Shown piece by piece: positions 50,711-57,519 of a stretch of 64,000 nucleotides of DNA. The position numbers and the translations under genes were made by a program. How positions within the stretch are numbered: position 1 is the first letter of the stretch; each line of letters begins with the position of its first letter. The stretch covers positions 71,289 through 135,288 of the forward strand of contig DATLRV010000049.1 in the NCBI GenBank assembly GCA_035534455.1. Reading direction: 5' to 3'. The notes under the pieces were generated by a model that saw only the letters and a list, made by a program, of their open reading frames with translations, searched no databases and was not told where the DNA came from. The stretch is from JAJYVT01 sp035534455 (GTDB taxonomy: Bacteria; Actinomycetota; Acidimicrobiia; Acidimicrobiales; RAAP-2).

Positions 50711-51057
50711 GTTGGGGGTCCTTTCAGGTTTGTGCGGCATGTCGGGCAACGGGCGGGCGGGCGTCCCCGGGTCAGGGGGCGATCGAACATCCGGCGGCAC
50801 ACCGCACACGTCCGGTCGGGGCGACGCGCTCGGCGTCTGGCCGTGGTAGCGGCGGTCTTGCAGGCGAGGGAGCAGTAGGTGTGCCCCGAGCGGGCCGCGT
50901 TGGCCGCGAACCGGCGCCCGCACACGCGGCAGACCTTGGAGATGGCGCCGCACGTCGGGCATGCCGACGTAGCCACCGTTCGCGCCGAGGCGGAATCGAG
51001 CGGGTCCCCGACTGTATTGGCGGCTTCCGTGGCACTATTTGAGTGAAGCGTGTGCAT
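50707..51057 (-). CDS. multi-zinc-ribbon element protein
   Basis: A 116-residue protein with four Cys-rich clusters: ACPTCGAISKVCRVCGRRF, YCSLACK, TCAVCRRMF and RCPTCRTN. These suggest up to three zinc sites. The chosen ATG at 51057 is the first gene of the leftward capsid operon; the 177 bases before it are non-coding and presumably hold its promoter. Function unknown; possibly DNA binding. Confidence 0.6.
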   Translation of the reverse strand: MHTLHSNSATEAANTVGDPLDSASARTVATSACPTCGAISKVCRVCGRRFAANAARSGHTYCSLACKTAATTARRRARRPDRTCAVCRRMFDRPLTRGRPPARCPTCRTNLKGPPT

Positions 51058-51076
51058 CTCTCGGCCCTTTAAGCTC

Positions 51077-51092
51077 GGGGGGGGTTTTTTTT
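51077..51092 (+). other. G8-T8 homopolymer tract in the capsid-operon leader
   Basis: Eight G (51077-51084) are followed directly by eight T (51085-51092), 20 bases upstream of the start of the capsid operon's first gene. Such tracts are slippage-prone. Role unknown. Confidence 0.6.
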
Positions 51093-51234
51093 GACCGGGC
51101 GGGTCACTAGGCCGATCGCCGGGAAGCTCGATGCCCCCCCTGGCGGAAGTCGTGGCGCTCATCCTTGGTGAGGTCCCGTCCTTCGGTCGCGCTCGAATGA
51201 GCACCGACCTCCGCCGGCCCCACCCCCGGTGTGC

Positions 51235-51438
51235 CTAGCCACGGGTCGCCTCGGCTTCCTCAACGACGACGAACCTCTGCCACCTGCTCCTGTCCGCCGG
51301 GCACCGGTGCCCGACCTCAAGCGCGATCGCCACGACCTCAGTGCCGCAGTGCTCGCATTGCCACAACCGCGCATGAGCGCCGATGCTCGAGGCGGCGCGC
51401 TCGGCGAGGAAGCTCATGGCGGAGCCGAGATCAGTCAC
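51235..51438 (-). CDS. small zinc-finger element protein
   Basis: A 67-residue protein with CEHCG and a later H-R-C pair (GHRCPADRSRW) that could form one zinc knuckle. The GTG at 51438 overlaps the methyltransferase stop (GTGA), placing it at the end of the replication operon. Function unknown. Confidence 0.5.
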   Translation of the reverse strand: MTDLGSAMSFLAERAASSIGAHARLWQCEHCGTEVVAIALEVGHRCPADRSRWQRFVVVEEAEATRG

Positions 51439-51965
51439 GACGCCACCGCTTCGACGCCAAGGCCCCAGGAATCCCAAGCAAACCGTTGTTGCCTGGCGAA
51501 CAATTCGACACGCGGGCTAGGTGACACCTGCTCGATGAGGTCGTAGGAAGCTGCGGGCTTGGCGCTGTGGGCGCCGCGCTGCCAGATGTGCCACGTCGAG
51601 ATCGGCTTGGTCTCCGGCACCATCGGCCTGCCGCGGCTTGCCAGGATCAGGTGCTCGGTGTTGTTGCGGAGGTAGTGGCCGACGCCGGGGCCGGGCTTGC
51701 ACCACGTGACCACCGTGAGCGGCGAGAAGCCCCACGCCCGGACGATCCCGTAGCCGTCCCCCATGAGTGCGTTCGTGCACCAGAGCCAGAGGTGGGCGTC
51801 CGCGTCGGCCAGGTCGGCGACCGGCATCTCCCGCAGCTCCTCGGTGCTTGCCGTCGAGTAGTGCTTGCGGGCGTCGGCCTTGGTCGCGGCCGATGCGTAG
51901 CGCCACGGCGGGTCGGCGAGGATCGTCCGGTAGGGCGGCGAGAGCCCTTCCCAGGCGGTCACCAT
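51435..51965 (-). CDS. MT-A70 family DNA adenine methyltransferase
   Basis: A 176-residue N6-adenine methyltransferase. The catalytic DPPW lies in TILADPPWRYASAAT near residue 18, and LWLWCTNALMGDG plus WCKPGPGVGHYLRNNTEH are typical MT-A70 segments. Phage-type members act without a partner restriction enzyme, none of which is present here; protection from host restriction or control of the element's own replication is plausible. The ATG start overlaps the upstream ATPase gene by seven bases. Confidence 0.88.
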   Translation of the reverse strand: MVTAWEGLSPPYRTILADPPWRYASAATKADARKHYSTASTEELREMPVADLADADAHLWLWCTNALMGDGYGIVRAWGFSPLTVVTWCKPGPGVGHYLRNNTEHLILASRGRPMVPETKPISTWHIWQRGAHSAKPAASYDLIEQVSPSPRVELFARQQRFAWDSWGLGVEAVAS

Positions 51966-53197
51966 CGCCCACCGTCCTCGGATCCCTCGGGCATTCCGTG
52001 TCGCCACCATCCGGCCCACGGCCACACGTCACCTCGGCGCAGCTCGTCGGGCCACTGAGCCACGGCACGGTCACCACGCCAGCGGCCGACCACGAGGGCA
52101 CCGTGGACGTCTCTGGAGGGCGTGAGCTTCAGTCCGTACTCGGGCCAGCGGAGCCATAGCGACGATCCGAACGGTCGCAGCTCCCGGGCACCGCCGTTGG
52201 CTTGCGGGGCGTGGTGCTCGAGCACGAGGGCGAAGCCGTACCGGGTGCGCAGGTCATCGAGGATCGCCTGCACCTCGGCGGCCACCTGCTCGTCTGACTC
52301 ACGACCGGTGCGCGTGTATGCCTTGTACACCGGGCCGAGGCTGACGAGCTTCGGGCGGTTCCTGCGCAGCACGTCCTCGAAGGCCAGGCGGTCCGGGCGT
52401 CGTCTGAGGTCGATACCGCCGGGACGGTGCCAGAGCACCGCAGGCGCTCGCTCGCTTCCCGAATGCGCGCGGGCCGTGCTGGCGAGCTTGCGGAGCCGGT
52501 CGCGCACGTTTCTGCGCGGGTTCTCGAGGTCGACGAGAAGCGCCGGCACCGCGGGCGCCGGGTCGAACGTGAACGGCTGGACACCGTAGGCGGCGCAGAC
52601 GACGACCTGACGGGCCAGCTCGGACTTGCCGACACCTTCGGGGGCCACGATGACGACCCGGTCGTCTTCGGCGAGCAGGCCGGGCACGACTTCGGGAGAT
52701 GCGTCGTCACGCTCGGCCACGAAGTCGTCGAGCTGGATGTCACCGGCGATGGTTAGACGCGGGGCGTCCACGAATGCCAGGAGTGCCCGGGCCTCGTCGA
52801 CCACGTCCCCGGGGTCGCGCTCGGGGTCCGATGCCGCGGCGGTGATCTCGGTCCCTACTCCGTGAAGTGCTCGACGTGAAGCGAAGCGGGCCACGATTTC
52901 GCAATAGCGGCCGATGCTGGCCGCCGATGGCACCTCGGCAGCCCAGCGCGAGAGGTCACCGCGGGCGTCGGTCCACGCGGTGCCAGATGCCGTGAGCTCG
53001 TCGGCGACCGTGAGGGGGTCGACCGCCGCTCCCGCCTTGTGGAGGCTGACGATGGCACCGAACGCAGCGGAGGGATGCGCTGAGCCGAAGTCGGACGCGA
53101 CAAGGGCTCGCGTGGTGGTCTCGACCGCTGGCCGAGAGAACAGGCACGCGCCCACGACGGACTCCTCGGCCTCGAGGTCGCAGAAGGGCGTGGTCAT
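51959..53197 (-). CDS. DnaB-N / RecA-like (RepA-type) replicative ATPase
   Basis: A 412-residue protein. Residues 5-115 resemble the DnaB helicase N-terminal domain (EAEESVVGACLFS, ADELTASG). Walker A is APEGVGKSE (residues 185-193), and the ATPase core is the RecA-fold of RepA/AAA_25-type helicases, with a Walker B-like PKLVSLGPVYKAY and VLEHHAPQ. It is probably the replication helicase or loader of the element. It overlaps the initiator gene by four bases and the methyltransferase by seven. Confidence 0.82.
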   Translation of the reverse strand: MTTPFCDLEAEESVVGACLFSRPAVETTTRALVASDFGSAHPSAAFGAIVSLHKAGAAVDPLTVADELTASGTAWTDARGDLSRWAAEVPSAASIGRYCEIVARFASRRALHGVGTEITAAASDPERDPGDVVDEARALLAFVDAPRLTIAGDIQLDDFVAERDDASPEVVPGLLAEDDRVVIVAPEGVGKSELARQVVVCAAYGVQPFTFDPAPAVPALLVDLENPRRNVRDRLRKLASTARAHSGSERAPAVLWHRPGGIDLRRRPDRLAFEDVLRRNRPKLVSLGPVYKAYTRTGRESDEQVAAEVQAILDDLRTRYGFALVLEHHAPQANGGARELRPFGSSLWLRWPEYGLKLTPSRDVHGALVVGRWRGDRAVAQWPDELRRGDVWPWAGWWRHGMPEGSEDGGRW

Positions 53198-53922
53198 CGG
53201 TACACCGGAGCCGGTGCGTCGTAGTTGACCCGCTCAGACTCGACGCCGAGGCTCGACCAGTGCGAAGCGACTGCGTTCGGGGTGAACTCCCACGAGGGGT
53301 GAAGCTGCCGGTAGCGCTCGCACCGAATGCGAACCTCGACCTCGGTGGCGCCCGCGTCGCGGACGTCCTTGGCGGCCTTGCGCACCTTGCCCGCTTGCGC
53401 GCCGGTGATCGCCCACTTGCCGGCGTCGTCCTTCGCGATCCCCCACGCCTCGGCGAACGCGTCGAAGATGGGATCGCAGCGGCGCGCGCGCGGCGTAGCC
53501 GCAAGTATGGCTACCTCATGGCTACCTAGGTGGTCGTTTCGTTCCGGTGTTCGCGTCGTCACGTTCCGGTGTTCGGTGCCAACGGTGGTCGTTTCGTTCC
53601 GGTGTTCGGTGGTCGTTTCGTTCCGGTGTTCCGCCGGCACCTTGGGGATGCGGGCGACGTAGGAGGCGGCGCGCCCGGGAGCTGAACGGCCGGTCTGCTC
53701 GAGCCATCCCGATTTCCGCACGTGGCCGATCCCGTTCCTGACGGAGCGCTCGGTCATGTGAGCCTCGAAAGCGATCAGGGCGTGCGTCGGGCGGCACGAG
53801 GTGCCATCTGCATTCATGTGGAGTGCCAGCGTTCGGGCCACCGCGATGTCGGTGGCCGTCAGGCGCGCATCGGTGGCGAGGGCCTTGCACCACCGATGGA
53901 CGAATGGCATGGAGGCGCTCAC
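53194..53922 (-). CDS. replication-initiator-like winged-helix protein
   Basis: A 242-residue protein. The N-terminal domain (residues 20-80) is a winged helix with TATDIAVARTLALHMNADG and THALIAFEAHMTERSVRNGI, common in phage initiators of the lambda O/DnaD class. The middle (about 95-135) is a repetitive EHRNETTT region, encoded by iteron-like DNA repeats. The C-terminal domain is helical. It is followed by the ATPase gene, the same order as lambda O-P or phage initiator-helicase pairs. The initiator role is inferred. Confidence 0.65.
   Translation of the reverse strand: MSASMPFVHRWCKALATDARLTATDIAVARTLALHMNADGTSCRPTHALIAFEAHMTERSVRNGIGHVRKSGWLEQTGRSAPGRAASYVARIPKVPAEHRNETTTEHRNETTTVGTEHRNVTTRTPERNDHLGSHEVAILAATPRARRCDPIFDAFAEAWGIAKDDAGKWAITGAQAGKVRKAAKDVRDAGATEVEVRIRCERYRQLHPSWEFTPNAVASHWSSLGVESERVNYDAPAPVYR
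53529..53631. repeat. iteron-like direct repeats inside the initiator-like gene
   Basis: Three exact 24-bp copies at 53529-53552, 53584-53607 and 53608-53631 (core TCGTTTCGTTCCGGTGTTC) and a degenerate 22-bp copy at 53553-53574. They lie within the initiator-like reading frame, as do the lambda ori iterons within gene O. Probable origin of replication. Confidence 0.75.
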
Positions 53923-54116
53923 AGGGTGGCCGCCCTTTCGAGATCGCGGAGGGCCTTCTCGCCGAGGCGGATCGCTCCGTCCACGGCTGCATCGAGCGTG
54001 GCGGTCTCGCCCGAGATGACACCGTGAGCGAGCAGGCCGACGGCCGCGTCAACCCGGGCCCGCGCATCTTCGAGCGCGGCGGAGCGAGCGGCGGGTCGCT
54101 TCACTGTCGCGCTCAC
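53919..54116 (-). CDS. small helical element protein
   Basis: A 65-residue protein, probably two helices (LEDARARVDAAVGLLAHGV, GAIRLGEKALRDLERAATL). It overlaps both neighbours by four bases (GTG start at 54116, stop at 53919), so it belongs to the replication operon. No family recognised. Confidence 0.55.
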   Translation of the reverse strand: MSATVKRPAARSAALEDARARVDAAVGLLAHGVISGETATLDAAVDGAIRLGEKALRDLERAATL

Positions 54117-54313
54117 CGGGCCGCCTCTACGCGGCCCGACTCGGCGTAGGCGTCGAGGTCCGCGAGGTCGATCAACACTCGAGCGCACCGGCCGGTCCCG
54201 AGCTTGTGGAAGGGAAGCCGCCGCTCAGCGACGAGACGGCGTAGCAAGCGCTCGGTTGCCCAGGCCCGGTGCTGAGGCACCTGACGGAGCGGGACGAGCT
54301 GGCGGGCCATCAC
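54113..54313 (-). CDS. excisionase-like helix-turn-helix protein
   Basis: A 66-residue winged-helix protein. ATERLLRRLVAERRLPFHKL and ARVLIDLADLDAYAE follow the pattern of phage excisionase/MerR-type DNA-binding domains (recognition helix, then an R/K-rich wing). It would serve as recombination directionality factor for the element's integrase; that is inference. The GTG start at 54313 overlaps the repressor stop, so repressor and excisionase-like gene are coupled. Confidence 0.68.
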   Translation of the reverse strand: MMARQLVPLRQVPQHRAWATERLLRRLVAERRLPFHKLGTGRCARVLIDLADLDAYAESGRVEAAR

Positions 54314-54552
54314 TGGGCCGCCAATCGGTCGAGCAGCTCGAGGTAGGAGACGGCGAGTTCTCCGCGCGGCGTCCGGTCGCCGCGCTCCCAGCGCAACACC
54401 GTCGACGGGCTGACGCCCGGGCCGACACCGCGCCCCATTTCTCCGAGGCTGAGGCCAGCGCCCACACGGACGGCGCGGGCGGCACCCGATGACACGAGGC
54501 GACGAACCCTGGCGAGTGCCACTGGATCGACTGGAGTCTTCACAAGCGACAT
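54310..54552 (-). CDS. XRE-type repressor
   Basis: An 80-residue Cro/CI-like helix-turn-helix protein. The HTH is in residues about 30-65: LSLGEMGRGVGPGVSPSTVL followed by RWERGDRTPRGE. It is the first gene of the leftward replication operon, and the intergenic region in front of it holds two near-identical palindromic operators. It is the likely master repressor of the element and would also act on its own operon. Confidence 0.8.
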   Translation of the reverse strand: MSLVKTPVDPVALARVRRLVSSGAARAVRVGAGLSLGEMGRGVGPGVSPSTVLRWERGDRTPRGELAVSYLELLDRLAAQ

Positions 54553-54588
54553 ATTACTGGGAAGGTTGCCGGAGCCTTCCCGTAATAT
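54551..54588. promoter_or_regulatory. operator O1 of the element switch
   Basis: A large palindrome: ATATTAC (54551-54557) and GTAATAT (54582-54588) flank GGGAAGG...CCTTCCC (54559-54581). It overlaps the repressor start codon, so repressor binding here would give autoregulation. Confidence 0.75.
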
Positions 54589-54621
54589 GCCCCGATATGT
54601 CTGCCAAGCAACCGGGAAAGC

Positions 54622-54644
54622 GGGAACGTTGCCAGACCCTTCCC
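54622..54644. promoter_or_regulatory. operator O2 of the element switch
   Basis: 23 bases, 20 of them identical to the core of O1 (GGGAACGTTGCC then AGACCCTTCCC). It lies just upstream of TAGAGT (54653-54658), the probable -10 of the rightward gene. Confidence 0.75.
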
Positions 54645-54652
54645 GGTGGTGC

Positions 54653-54658
54653 TAGAGT
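54653..54658 (+). promoter_or_regulatory. putative -10 of the rightward HTH/integrase operon
   Basis: TAGAGT ends 7 bases before GTG 54666, consistent with a leaderless transcript. Operator O2 ends eight bases upstream. Confidence 0.5.
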
Positions 54659-54665
54659 TGCCGCC

Positions 54666-55238
54666 GTGCAAGTCGACTGGTATGCGTCAGGCGATCCCGA
54701 CGACTACAACATCGAGCTTCGCTGGCCGGACGCCGACTCCGGGCCGTACACGGTGCGCATGGTCGTTGTACTGGCAGAGGGTCGGCCATGGGTGGGCCGA
54801 ATCGAGATCGACGGACTGGCGCAACTCGGAATGGGGCAGCCCGGCTCTGTGACCCCGATCACCTCGGAGTCGATCCGCGTCCCTGTCGCTCAGCTACTCC
54901 ATGAGGCCCTAGAGGTCATCCGACAAGACCGGGCCGCCCATCCGCCACCGCCCGGGCACGACTACTTCGAGCAACTCGCGACCAATGAGGACAAGGTGGC
55001 GCTGAGCGCGCACGGAAAGCCGGGCCGGCGTCCGCATTACGGGCGGGAACACTTTGAGAAGGTCGCCAGGGTCTACTCGGAAGCGCTCGCAGCCGGCTAC
55101 CCGCCGACCGCTGAGGTTGCCCGGAAGTTCAACGTCTCGACATCGGCCGCGGCCAAGTGGGTCGCCAGATGTCGTCGACCACCGCTCGGATTGCTACCGC
55201 CGACGACCAAGGGCGCCGCGAGGGGAGGAGACCGATGA
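54666..55238 (+). CDS. HTH protein upstream of the integrase
   Basis: A 190-residue protein. The N-terminal 100 residues are strand-rich (YNIELRWPDADSGPYTVRMV) and of unknown fold. The C-terminus is a helix-turn-helix with PPTAEVARKFNVSTSAAAKW (about residues 155-174). Similar proteins precede integrase genes in actinobacterial elements and may regulate integration. GTG 54666 is chosen from the TANNNT spacing; an ATG at 54597 is in frame. Its stop overlaps the integrase start (ATGA). Confidence 0.68.
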   Translation: MQVDWYASGDPDDYNIELRWPDADSGPYTVRMVVVLAEGRPWVGRIEIDGLAQLGMGQPGSVTPITSESIRVPVAQLLHEALEVIRQDRAAHPPPPGHDYFEQLATNEDKVALSAHGKPGRRPHYGREHFEKVARVYSEALAAGYPPTAEVARKFNVSTSAAAKWVARCRRPPLGLLPPTTKGAARGGDR

Positions 55239-56380
55239 GTGACCCAGTGAAGCTTCCATCCGGCCGTTACGAGGTCCGCTATCGCGACCCCATCGGCCGA
55301 CCGCGCCGCCGACGCTTCGACACGAAGGGCGCTGCGAAGGACCACCTCGCGACCGTCCGCACGAAAGGCCTCGAGGGCAGCTATATCGCCCCGGAACTCG
55401 GGCGGCTCACCTTCGGTCAATGGCGCGCCCAATGGTGGGCTACCAAGATCGACCTCCGGGCGCGGACGTTGACGCGCTACGAGCGGGATCTGCGCCTCCA
55501 CATCGGCCCGCGCTTCGACCGGCACCAGCTCGCGAAGATCACCAGGACCGAGGTGCAAGCGTGGATCGCCGACATGCGGGCGGCCGGTGTGCCCGACTCT
55601 GCGATCCGGCGCCGCTTCTCCGTCTTCCGCAAGATCATGGCCGACGCCGTCGCGGACGAGCGGATCGTGAAGTCCCCATGCCGCGGGGTGACGCTGCCGC
55701 AGGTCCGCCGGCTCGAAATCGTCGTGTTGACCGCCGAGGAGGTCGCACAGCTCGCCGCGGCGATGCCAGCGTGGTGCCGGTCGTTCGTGTGGGTTGCGGC
55801 GTACACCGGGCTCCGGTGGTCCGAGATGATCGGTCTCCGTCGCCGGGACGTCGACCTCCTGCGGCGGCGGATCACCGTCTCGCGCCAGATCGTCGAGGTG
55901 GGGTCGCGGTTCCGTGGCTTCGACGAACCGAAGACCGACGCCGGCAAGCGCGTGGTCGACCTCCCGCCGTTCCTGTGCGAGATCCTCGAGGGCCAGCTCG
56001 AGCGGGCGCAGCCCGGGCCGGACGGGCTCGTGTTCGTCAACACCCGGGGCAACCCGCCGCACCTTTCGAGCTTCACGTCGCAGTCCTGGCGGCGAGCCCG
56101 GGCCAAGATCGGTCGGCCCGACCTCCGTTGGCACGACCTGCGCCACACGGCGGTCGCGCTGAGGATCGCGCTCGGCGCCCACCCGAAGCAGATCCAAGAG
56201 ACGATGGGCCACAGCTCGATCACGGTGACGCTGGACATCTACGGCAACCTGTTCCCGACGCTCGGCGAGAGCGTGGCGGACGGCCTCGAGGCGACCTACC
56301 GGGCGGCGCTGGCCGCGGGTGGAACGTCGCCGGGGAAGGTCACGCCCCTCCGGGCACTGGTGGACGACCGCCCCAGGTAG
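55235..56380 (+). CDS. int: tyrosine recombinase / integrase
   Basis: A 381-residue site-specific recombinase. The N-terminus has an AP2-like arm-binding domain (residues 1-50), then a SAM-like core-binding domain (60-150). Catalytic residues are Arg194 in YTGLRWSEM, Lys in EPKTDAGKR (233-240), His300-x-x-Arg303 in WHDLRHT, His326 in MGHSSI and the nucleophile Tyr336 in LDIYGN. AGGGGAGGAG at 55221-55230 is the ribosome binding site. It catalyses integration at tRNA-Cys, as the flanking 54-bp repeat shows. Confidence 0.95.
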   Translation: MSDPVKLPSGRYEVRYRDPIGRPRRRRFDTKGAAKDHLATVRTKGLEGSYIAPELGRLTFGQWRAQWWATKIDLRARTLTRYERDLRLHIGPRFDRHQLAKITRTEVQAWIADMRAAGVPDSAIRRRFSVFRKIMADAVADERIVKSPCRGVTLPQVRRLEIVVLTAEEVAQLAAAMPAWCRSFVWVAAYTGLRWSEMIGLRRRDVDLLRRRITVSRQIVEVGSRFRGFDEPKTDAGKRVVDLPPFLCEILEGQLERAQPGPDGLVFVNTRGNPPHLSSFTSQSWRRARAKIGRPDLRWHDLRHTAVALRIALGAHPKQIQETMGHSSITVTLDIYGNLFPTLGESVADGLEATYRAALAAGGTSPGKVTPLRALVDDRPR

Positions 56381-56771
56381 CCCACGAGCCGACCAGATGG
56401 GCACACTCGTCCAAGATCGTCCGCCAGTCCTCCCGAACTGGTTCGACTTCTTGCTCTTCGATGAGGAAGCGGACGACGTCCTCAAAGAAGACGCGGCCAG
56501 TGGGAATGTGGATCTTGCCGAGTCCGGCGAAGTCACGATGACCACGACGAACGTGGACGTGTGGGTACCTGGGTTCACGCGCAGCCCACTCCCACGAATA
56601 GAGCCCCGGCTTCAAGCTCGGGGTTTCGCCGAGAGTGTGGGCGTAGTCATGCGTACTGACCTTCCGCTCCCCCGGAAACCGGTCATCGTCGGCGTACCGG
56701 TACTGCAGTGACGAGCGCAGATAGGCGAACCCATCAATCTGCCGAAGCCGAATGACGGGTGGGTTCGTCAT
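56340..56771 (-). CDS. element cargo protein, possible toxin
   Basis: 143 residues from ATG 56771; the frame is open upstream to about 56987, and a longer start cannot be excluded because the upstream EAKARFFRVLNLSL looks coding. AREPRYPHVHVRRGHRDFAG and a C-terminal FEDVVRFLIEEQEVEP are the most notable stretches; the His-rich motif resembles small toxins of TumE/DUF6516-like type, but weakly. The 3' end overlaps the end of int on the opposite strand by 41 bases. Paired with the small gene just upstream. Confidence 0.5.
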   Translation of the reverse strand: MTNPPVIRLRQIDGFAYLRSSLQYRYADDDRFPGERKVSTHDYAHTLGETPSLKPGLYSWEWAAREPRYPHVHVRRGHRDFAGLGKIHIPTGRVFFEDVVRFLIEEQEVEPVREDWRTILDECAHLVGSWATWGGRPPVPGGA

Positions 56772-56901
56772 GGCCGCACACGTCCCGTCCTCTCGCGGCG
56801 TTTGAATCCACTGAGCCTCCCGGCAAACGGTCGAGAGGGACAAGTTGAGGACCCTAAAGAACCGCGCCTTCGCCTCGTGATCGGTACGAGCTGGTTGACG
56901 G

Positions 56902-57114
56902 TCAGCAGCGGGGTAGGTCGACACCGGCAATGAGCGCGATGTGAACCACCATTGGGTCGTCCGTAGAGAGTTCGCCCGTCGCGGCAAGGCGTCGGAACTC
57001 TGAGAGGCTCAACCCGAGGTACTCGCGGGTCTGCTCGTCGGCAAACTGCTGGGCTTCGGCAGGAGTGAGTTCGTCTCGCCCTTCCCGTGCCACAGCCTCC
57101 AAAGTGGGGCTCAC
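56902..57114 (-). CDS. small antitoxin-like protein
   Basis: A 70-residue protein. TREYLGLSLSEFRRLAATGE and DDPMVVHIALIAG resemble the short helical proteins often annotated as antitoxins or orphan TA-associated proteins, but the family is not firmly recognised. The GTG start at 57114 has GGGAGG about eight bases upstream. It precedes the putative toxin in the same orientation, at the attachment-site end, where satellites usually carry accessory cargo. Confidence 0.5.
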   Translation of the reverse strand: MSPTLEAVAREGRDELTPAEAQQFADEQTREYLGLSLSEFRRLAATGELSTDDPMVVHIALIAGVDLPRC

Positions 57115-57185
57115 GACGCACCTCCCTTCCCACCGCCGATACTACTGGTACTTGTACCCGGGGGGTGTGACGTTGCTGGAGCGTC

Positions 57186-57228
57186 GTGACGCGCCGATGA
57201 CGCGTTGTGACGCGGCGATGACGCGAAA
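57186..57228 (+). repeat. putative integrase arm-type sites, right end
   Basis: GTGACGCG (57186), GATGACGCG (57196), GTGACGCG (57207) and GATGACGCGAAA (57217) recur every 10-11 bp, one DNA turn. The same GATGACGCGAAA is at the left end. Confidence 0.6.
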
Positions 57229-57301
57229 TCCCAGGTCACGCGCGTCACGTTCGGTCAAGTCCGGTCAACTAGAAAAGGGGAGCTGACCAGGGAAAACCCT
57301 G

Positions 57302-57355
57302 GAGGCGGCGCCGGGAATCGAACCCGGGTGAAGGGCTTTGCAGGCCCCTGCCTAA
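57302..57355. other. right attachment site (att), within tRNA-Cys
   Basis: 54 bases identical to 46629-46682, covering the 3' half of the intact tRNA-Cys gene. The element supplies this half, so the tRNA stays functional after integration. Confidence 0.95.
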
Positions 57356-57374
57356 ACCACTCGGCCACGCCGCC
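57304..57374 (-). tRNA. tRNA-Cys (anticodon GCA)
   Basis: A 71-base cloverleaf on the minus strand. The acceptor strand GGCGGCG pairs with CGCCGCC, the D arm has GAGTGGTTTAGGC, the anticodon loop CTGCAAA contains GCA, and the T arm is CCGGGTTCGATTCCCGG. CCA is not encoded. It is the integration target of the element to its left. Confidence 0.97.
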
Positions 57375-57519
57375 CGGAGTCGGGTCAGCCTATCGCCCTC
57401 TGCCCGGTGACAGATTTGGCCCGCGGGTGGCCGTGGTCGCGCGGGGCTGCGACACTGGCGGACCGGTGACGCCGACGCCGGGCGCACCACAAGCCCGACG
57501 AGGGGAGAGCGACGCAACG

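Larger units (their letters stand above)
46629..57355. mobile_element. integrated phage-satellite-like element in tRNA-Cys
   Basis: About 10.7 kb bounded by a perfect 54-bp direct repeat of the 3' half of a tRNA-Cys gene. Contents from left to right: three small + strand genes of unknown role, an HK97-type capsid gene, small DNA-binding and zinc-ribbon genes, MT-A70 methyltransferase, DnaB-N/RecA ATPase, initiator-like protein, excisionase-like gene, XRE repressor, divergent HTH gene, tyrosine integrase, and a toxin-antitoxin-like pair. There is no portal, terminase, prohead protease, tail or lysis gene that I can recognise. Size and content recall mycobacterial phiRv1/phiRv2 and capsid-carrying phage satellites. 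The boundaries are exact; the biological class is inference. Confidence 0.88.

Noticed and set aside
53529..53631. CRISPR-like repeat array in the element
   Set aside because: The units are directly adjacent or separated by only 9 bases, with no spacers of regular length; iterons fit better.
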